A stretch of DNA of 64,000 nt from Taeniopygia guttata (lineage: Eukaryota; Chordata; Aves; Passeriformes; Estrildidae), in contig NC_133030.1 of NCBI RefSeq assembly GCF_048771995.1, positions 11,672,001 to 11,736,000 of the forward strand, written 5' to 3'. A model generated the notes under the pieces. The model had not been told where the DNA came from. It saw only the letters and a program-made list of their open reading frames with translations, and ran no database searches. A program made the position numbers and the translations under genes. Positions 57,118-64,000 of this stretch are shown here, piece by piece. Position 1 is the first letter of the stretch; each line of letters opens with the position of its first letter.

Positions 57118-58635
57118 ACTCTGGAGATTACCACAAGGTTTACCCTAAACATGTTCCCTACCTGTATTGCCCCATTTCCACCTTAATATTTCCATTCTTT
57201 ACCCTGTGGATGCTTTCAGTTTCTCCCCCCAGTAATTTCCCTACTTGTCCATAACTGATTACCATGAAGTGCATCCTCTCTGCTACAGATCACCTGAGAT
57301 TTTACCCCTGAAATTTTCTCTACCTCTCCACCACTGAGTAGCTCATTTTTACCTCAAAATATTAATTTTCTACCATGGAGATTCTCTCAAGTTTTATCCC
57401 CAGATTTACCCACCTGCCCACAGTGATTCCCTCAGTTTACCTCAGGATGCTCCTGCTCTTTCCTAGAGATAATCTCACATTTTACCCCCCAGTTTTACCT
57501 ACCTGTCCAATACTGATTATCTCCTTTTTACCACAAAATATCCATTCTTTCCTCTACAGATTAACTCAGATTTTATTACCAAAATGTCCATTTTGTCCCC
57601 TCTTTGCCAACTAGATTTTAAAACCAAAACCACACAGGTTATGCCTCTTATCCCCAAAATGTTCATTCTGTCCCCTACGAATTATGTCACATTTTTCCCA
57701 AAACCACTTATTCCTACATAATTACCTCAGGGTTACTGATTACCTAATTTCTACCTCAATATGTTCATTCTCTGCCCTACAGATCTTCCCAAGTTTCACC
57801 CCCAAAATTTCCTTGCCTACACCCAGTGATTGTTTCAGTTTGTCAGTGTTCACACTCTCCCTTGAGATTATCTCAAATTTTACCGGCAAAATCTTCCTTA
57901 CCTGTCCACAATTTATTGCCTTGTTTTTACCCAAAAATATTATTTCTGAACCCTTAGATTATGTCAGGTTTTGCCCCCCAAAATTCCCCTACCTGTCCAC
58001 TACTGATTCCCTCATTTTTCCTTTAAGTATTACTTTCTACCTTATAGTTTTTGTCAAGTTTTACCCCAAAATTTTCAATGTGTACCTAGTTTTTACTTCA
58101 AAATGTTCACTCTACAGATTATTCTAATTTTTAACCAAAAGCTTCCCCATCTGCCCATAACTGATTCCCTCATGTTACCTCAGTATGTTCATACTCTCCT
58201 CTAGAGATTAGCTCAGATTTAGCCCCCAAATTTGCCCTACATGCTCAGTACTCATCACCTCATTTTTCCCTCAAAGTGTTCATTTACTCTTGAGATTTTG
58301 TCAAGTTTTGCCTCCAAAATTTTCCTTGTTTACTACTAAGTACCTCATTTTTACTCCAATATATTAATTCTGTCCCTTACAGATTACATAGAGTTTTACC
58401 CCCAAAATTTTCCTTCCTGTACAATATTAACTCTTTTCTACTCCACAAATCGGCATTCTCTCCCCCAAACATCACCTCAGCTTTTCCCTCAGAAATGCCA
58501 CCTTGCTCCCCTCGACATCCCCTCACATTTTCCTACACAAACAGTTCAGTGTCCCCTCCCAACTGCCCCAGGTTTTCAGCTAAAAATGTCACCTCTGTCC
58601 CCTCTGAGTTATCCCAGGTTTTCCCAGATAGGAGC
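57118..58635. repeat. Degenerate tandem array, about 90-bp unit, about 17 copies
   Basis: The recurring pattern is ATTATCTCAAATTTTACCCC, AAAATTTTCCCTACCTGTCC, A(C/T)TACTGATT.CCTCATTTTT, ACCTCAAAATATTCATTCTC, TCCTCTACAG. Spacing between successive ATTATCTCA-type words is mostly 80-95 bases. Copies differ by many substitutions and small indels, so the array is old. ORFs here are repeat products. I know no named family for it. Confidence 0.9.
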
Positions 58636-58927
58636 TGCAAGGAATTCAGGCAGGGCAAATGACAGCAGGGAACAGCTGTAAATTCAAAGGCAGAAAGAGA
58701 TCTACCAGCAAAGGGGGAAGGTTTCAGAAAACATTTCTGCAACTAATAACTAATAATTATTCATTCCCCAGTGAGAAGAACACAAACTCACAACCATTAA
58801 GGCCTGGCAGTTCCCTGCAGTGAGAGCTCAGCACACATCCAGAGGCAATTCCAGCACCTGAAAGGAAGAAGAAAAAGGTGATTTCTTCTCTTTTGAAATT
58901 ATTTCAAGTTCTCAGACCCAAACCAAC

Positions 58928-59056
58928 CTTGCCCTTGATTTTGGCTGGGTGAATCCTGAGCAGTGGGCACAGGTCCTGTCATTCCTGCTGATGGGAGTGA
59001 TGCTTTCTGGGGAAATCAGCTGATTTCCAAAGTTCACTGCCTGCCCCATGCCTGAT
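58928..59056 (-). other. Candidate exon of an unidentified minus-strand gene
   Basis: This 129-base segment lies between a good acceptor (TTTTCTCCTGTGCAG) and a donor (CAAG/GTTGGT). It is open in one frame reading GMGQAVNFGNQLISPESITP then ISRNDRTCAHCSGFTQPKSR. A possible next exon starts at 58,857 after TTCCTTTCAG. The sequence reads like protein but I do not recognise it. CxxC pairs (CAHC, and CWNC across the junction) are suggestive only. Confidence 0.25.
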
Positions 59057-59059
59057 CTG

Positions 59060-61367
59060 CACAGGAGAAAACCTCTTCCATGAAGGGATTTTGCTCCATC
59101 TAATCCCATCTGCCCAGGCTGTTCCATGTGGATGTTGCCAGGCTGGGGCAGCACGGGCAGATGCAGCTCTCAGCTCTCTCTGCTCCAAACACAGCTCTGG
59201 GCTCCTCTGCAAACTCCTCTGCTGTGAGGTTTTCTCCAGGAGAACTCAAGGAATGGCTCAATGGCAGATTAAGTTATCAGAGAGGGAAGTAAAAGATAAA
59301 TATTCCTGTAAGAGCCTTTGGGATCTGCTGGGCTGAATTGGGAAGGGCCCCTTCGTTCCCTGCAGTGCAAATGCACAACAACCTCCAACACAAAGCCAGC
59401 ACTGTCAGGTGGGGTCTGAAAGCACCACTTGGACAAACCTCATTGTCATTCTTCCTTTCAGGGACTGTTTCATCAACCTCTGAAGCTGACAAGCCCAAAA
59501 GCTCTGGAGTCTGTCTGCTCTGGAGCACAAGGATACTCCCAGGGATGAGGCACATTCCCAGCAAACGCTCCCAACACGGCACAGAGGCACCACTGGAGCT
59601 CGTGTTGGGGTTGGGAAGGGCTGCCAGGAGGACACAGCCCCCAGCTGGGGTGGCAGGGGCAGTGACAGCAGCAAATTCCACAGGCTGATGGCACAAGAGA
59701 GGGACAAAGGCCAGCAATGGCCACGGAGCTGCAGGTTTCATTGTGCTCCCTGCGCTGCCACATCCCGGCAGGAAATCTCCAGGGGGGACAGAAACTCCCT
59801 GGGTGCACAAAGTGCAGCCTCTGTGCCCCTGATCCTGCTGGAACTCAGCTGTGGGGCCAGCCCCCAGGGTAAACACTGCCCTGCCTGCAGCAGCCTCAGG
59901 CACTGCCCCATTCTCAGCTCCCCCTGCCCCGGGGCTGCCACCACATTCCTGACCAGGAGCCAAAGGCCACACCTGCACTGGCACAGGCTCATCCCCCAGC
60001 CAGCTCCTCTCGTGGCTCCAAATCCTCCCAACCCTCCCCATCCGTGCTTTGGCCAGTGCCTGCCCCGAGGCTGTCACCCAGCCCTGCAGCATCACACCTG
60101 CAATCCAGGAAGCTTTAATGCTGGAGCCTGCTGTGCTTCAGTGTTATTTTCAGGAAGTAACAAACCCACCACAGTGCAAGGGGAAAAAAAGTGATTTAAG
60201 GAATGTTTTACTCAAGCACTCCTCACTTTACCCCTCGCAACCACCCCAGCATGAAACAGACATTCAGGAATTAGTGTTCAGTAGCTGCCTTTGGAATTTT
60301 AAGGGATACCAACAAAGCCTTGACAGATATGTGGGGAAGTCCACAGCACGTTTTCCTTCCCCATCTGTGTCAGCATCCAGCACAGTTCCCTGTTCCTCTT
60401 TGGTCCCCAGGAGCTGCAAGAGGAATGTCAGTCGTTGGCTTCGGTCGTTAGTCCAGGAGATAATTAATTCGAAGAGAATTAATCTGGTCAGTGGCAGAAG
60501 ATCATCACAGCGAAATAGCATCTTTGCCACAGGATATTTCCACCCTGTTCTCAGATCAAGAACTACTTCCCAAACTCAGTGATTCCATCTAAACCACAGC
60601 AGCACAGTTTGGAAGGACAGAAGTTTTCAGCCTTGTGTGAAGAAAGACAGAAACATCACTGGGAGAAAATCCTGAAGTTTAAAATCCTATTCCTCACTTC
60701 TTTGACTAATGAACCTCTTAACATCCAGTATGGACTGTGCAGAGAAGTTCCTTGGTCCCACCTGGAAACTGATCTCCCCAAAACATCCACAAAAGCCATC
60801 AAACAGTTATTAAAACTGATTCCATTAATTACTATGGAAAAGACAATACAAATAAACTGGAAAAAAATTTGGCTCAAGGTTTCCTCAGGAATGAATTGGG
60901 AGCTCACCAGCAAGGATTTCTGATAGGCAAAGAGTGTGATATAAAATATATATGTGCATACATATATATAATAAATAAGTATATATATATTTATACACAC
61001 ATACATAAAAATATATATAATACATATTTATATCACAAAGTATCTCACGTATATGTGCCAAATATATATAAAAACCACAAATGTTTTTATATCACAAACT
61101 CTACCTACAAACCCCCACATTTCCCCTTTTTTTTCAGGAATGTAATATTTTTAGGGATCCTAAAATCAAACACACGCAGTGCTCTGCAAAGGAAATCACT
61201 ATTTTATCCCATTAATTCCAAGATGTTTTCCTGGATGTGCTGCTGGGTGTTCTCCTGTAAGTCTTGTGGCTTATCCATGAAGTGTACTTGTAATTGTCAG
61301 GATCATGAAATCCATTTGGAATTTTACTGTCTCTGCAGTGGGATGAACTTCTCCAAAATTATTTCTC
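59060..61367. other. No supported gene; includes RMDN3 3' UTR at its right end
   Basis: Several medium ORFs exist here but none shows a recognisable domain or consistent splice borders. An AT-rich, TATATA-type simple-repeat patch lies at about 60,945-61,070. The right part should be RMDN3 3' UTR; no minus-strand AATAAA could be fixed. Confidence 0.4.
60945..61070. repeat. AT-rich TATA-type simple repeat
   Basis: Alternating TATATA/CATACA tracts with imperfections. Confidence 0.85.
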
Positions 61368-63766
61368 TCAGACTGAGCGCATCTCCTCAAGTTCTCTCTC
61401 ACTTTCTGCATCCTGGAAATGCAAGAGGGAAATTCATAAATGTACAGCTCGATTAAAACAAATAAAAAACACCATTTCCCTTCTTTTTCTCCAACCCAAA
61501 ACCAGCTTTTGAGCATATCGTGGAGTCCTGGAATGGTTTGGGTTGAAAAGGACCTTAAAGCCCATCCAGTTCCTGGGCAGGGACACCTTCCACTAGCCCA
61601 GGCTGCTCCAAGCCTTGGACACTTCCAGGGATGGGGCAGCCACAGCTTCTCTGGGCAACCTGTGCCAGAGCCTCAGCACTCTCCCAGGGAAGAATTTCCT
61701 CCTAACACCTGATCCAAGCATAATCTCTTTCAGTTTGAAGCCCCTATTCCCCCTCTTCCTGTCATTCCAGTCCCTTGTAAATTGTCTCTCTCCCTCTTTC
61801 CTGTCACTGGAAGGCCACAATTAGGGCACCACAAACTTCTTTATTTCAGGCTGAACAATCCCAATTCTCTCAGCCTTTCCTCATGGCAGAGGTGCTCCAT
61901 CCCTCCAACCAACTTGTCCCCCCTCTGGATTTGCTCCCTGTGGATGCAGAGATCCAGCTGGGCTCTCACAGAGTGGAGCAGAGGTGCAGAGTCCATTTCT
62001 GCTCCCGCTGAGTGTTACCTCTTTGGTGTACCCTGGCAGCTCCGCGGCGAGGTCCATCCACAGCATCGCCGCCGAGGTGTTCCCGAGGTCCCTGTAGCAC
62101 TGGGGAGGGAAAATGGCCACGGGAGAGGAGTTAAATGGGAGAAAACAGGCAGCAAATGGAACTGGGCACCTGCTAAGAAGAGTTGTTTCTGCCTCTTCAC
62201 CCTCTGCACTGGCATATCCTGCAGTATCCCTCAGCCACAAGGCGTCAGAAACACCACCAGATCTTGGAATACTAAATTATATTTGACTCTCTTTCATTTT
62301 GGGGAAGGAGATTGGGTTTTGCTTGGACATTTTTAACGTGTCCCTGTGGTTTTCACCCTTTTAAAAGCTCTACTTTGATTTTCAGTAGCTATTTCCCTCT
62401 TCCTCACACCATTTTCTCCACAAAACCTCTCTCCTGGAAGCACATCGTTCCCCGCCTGCTGAAAATGTATTAATTATTCTCCATGTGACCAGCAGCTGAG
62501 GCACACTGATCCCTCTGGGAACAGGAAGATTTTGGGTACCCAGAGAGTCTTGGAGGTATTTTGGAGACCATGAAATACACCCAGGGAAAGGAAGCTAAAA
62601 ACCCCTCAGCAAGAGGGCTCAAGACTCCCATGCTGGACAGGGAAAGAGAAATCCTTCATCCTTTACTTCTCCCCATGATTCTCTGGTTTTATCACCACAG
62701 AAGTCATGGTGGGGAAGGATTAAACCTCCAGCACACAGCTGTTAAGTCACCATTCCTGCTTTATATAGAATTTCATCTGTTAAAAACCAGGGATGCTCCA
62801 CTGAGTGACTCAAAGGCAAAACCCCTGAATTTTAAAGCCTCTGCACGACATGATTTGGTCTAAAAAGATTTAAAAGACAAAAGGAAATATTATCATCCTA
62901 AAAAATTCTGCTCCTGCTTGGAGTATTTTCCACCTGGTCGTTAAAGTTGAAGGTGATTTTTAACACAAATATTTCTTACCCTCTGAACAAATAAGAAGTG
63001 AGTGGTTACCTTGGCAATGTAAACTCTTCCTGTCTTGGAAAACCCTGGGCTCAGCTCCTCGACCTACAGGAACAGAGGGAGGGTGTGACAGGGAAGAGCA
63101 GACATTAGGATATGCAAGGACACAATTAATTCTTACATCAGGCTCACTGCAGCTTTTAAAGGAAAATAAATAGATGGCAGGAAGGAGAATCCTAATAAAT
63201 ACATAAAGCACTATATCCATGAAACCTTCAAGCAGTTGTCTGGAAAAGTTTGAAATGGAAAAGTCAGCCAGGCTTTAGATAAAATATTCTAAGGAAGGAG
63301 CTGCCACCCTGGAAGCACAGCCCAGATGTATCCAGTACTGAGCAAGGAATTAGAAAGGAAATTCCTTTTCTGTGCAGCCTTAGAAAGGAAAACCAACCCC
63401 CCCTAAACCAATTCCCAACACTTTGGGCTGCAATTCTGACATCTTCAACATCCCATTCTTTTGTCTGGCTATTCTGGAATGGACACTTCTCAAATTTCCC
63501 TCTCACCAGCTTTCATTCCACCCAGGTCCCAGGCCATGGGGAAGCACCAGGAGGGATCCAAGCAGCCCAGTGCCATCCCTGTGAGCTGGGCAGCTCAGTG
63601 ATGCCCTTTGTTGTGAGCTGGGCAGCTCAGTGATGCCCCTTCCTGGCACATTCCCACATTTCCTCACCCGCAGGAAGTTCTGCAGCGCGTCCTCCACCGT
63701 GGCCGTCGGGGGGGCCTCGAACAGCGCCGACACTGTCCTCTTCTCCAGCCAGCCCAGGTGGGCAAC
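61368..63766 (-). CDS. RMDN3: RMDN-family protein, last four coding exons (5' part beyond window)
   Basis: Regulator of microtubule dynamics proteins carry a C-terminal TPR-like helical domain. RMDN3 (PTPIP51) sits on the mitochondrial outer membrane, binds ER VAPB, and helps calcium and phospholipid transfer. Minus-strand exons 63668-63766, 63010-63063, 62019-62099 and 61368-61412 are all phase 0 and together read [16 protein letters not shown]..., [38 protein letters not shown]...PGYTKE and [14 protein letters not shown] followed by stop. This fits the RMDN C-terminus (AEEL.PGFSK..RVYI.KCYR.LG...A..W..LA.ELP..TKED). RMDN3 is chosen because its human locus lies on a segment syntenic with bird chromosome 5; RMDN2 is the alternative. 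The transmembrane N-terminus and earlier TPR exons lie right of 64,000. Confidence 0.8.
61525..61965 (-). mobile_element. CR1 LINE, longest fragment of the window
   Basis: GTCCTGGAATGGTTTGGGTT through GGGAAGAATTTCCTCCTAAC, CAGGCTGAACAATCCCAATT and TCTCAGCCTTTCCTCATGGC; about 440 bases, in the last RMDN3 intron, oriented as the gene. Confidence 0.93.
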
Positions 63767-64000
63767 CTGCACAGACAAAAGGGCAACCTGGCCCATCCAT
63801 CCAACACCAGCACAGCAACAAGGGTCTGCCCAGTCCCTGGGAGCTGCTCCTGCAGCAGGGAGGAAGCCAAACCCCTCTGCAGTGTCGGAATATTCCCATG
63901 GAGTATCCAAGTCTGGCCACAGAATTTAACCAGATTTGCTTTCCCTTGTCCCAGGTCAGGTTTTACAGTTCCATACTCTGGGATTTAGACGGCTCCAAAT

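Noticed and set aside
59277-60095. 272-codon minus ORF
   Set aside because: No recognisable domain, no splice support; an antisense frame of similar length exists.
60049-60582. 177-codon plus ORF
   Set aside because: No family similarity; lies in the probable RMDN3 downstream region.

Overview
This is vertebrate, almost certainly avian, nuclear DNA, probably from a songbird. Genes have short exons with GT-AG introns, 3'-truncated CR1 LINE fragments are scattered throughout, and several GC-rich minisatellites are present. The gene order MYRF, TMEM258, FEN1 is the conserved vertebrate block of human 11q12 (macro-chromosome 5 in birds). The species assignment is inference.

Layout. 1-10,325 appears to be MYRF intron 1: no coding sequence, many CR1 tails. 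10,326-33,552 (+) holds 26 MYRF coding exons that join in one uninterrupted frame (1,137 residues plus stop); only the short first coding exon is missing, presumably to the left. The MYRF 3' UTR runs to an AATAAA at 36,825. TMEM258 (-) follows tail to tail (38,219-38,703) and shares a GC-rich divergent promoter with FEN1 (+, CDS 39,617-40,777). Beyond FEN1, where many vertebrates carry the FADS desaturase genes, lies an unrecognised minus-strand gene for a Cys-rich single-pass membrane protein (42,417-43,622). A decayed copy of one CBLIF exon comes next, then a complete nine-exon CBLIF gene (-, 45,112-47,069; 425 residues).

48,250-55,730 is very GC-rich and repetitive: minisatellites with 20, 19, 20, 24 and 30 bp units, and a roughly 2.4 kb inverted repeat centred near 53,450. 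Each arm of that repeat carries a GC box, a TATA-like box and a later AATAAA, so the two arms face each other as convergent modules. Two CpG-rich blocks (about 48,300 and 55,000) may be promoters of unidentified transcripts. 57,118-58,635 is a degenerate tandem array of about 90 bp units, with an inverted copy nearby.

61,368-63,766 (-) contains the last four coding exons of an RMDN-family gene, best assigned to RMDN3; its 5' part lies beyond the right edge.

Functionally these are independent loci: a membrane-tethered self-cleaving transcription factor (MYRF), an oligosaccharyltransferase subunit (TMEM258), a replication/repair nuclease (FEN1), a secreted cobalamin binder (CBLIF) and a mitochondria-ER tethering or lipid-transfer protein (RMDN3). 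The only clear shared regulation is the TMEM258/FEN1 divergent promoter. Exon borders were assigned by eye from splice consensus, frame and remembered orthologue sequences.
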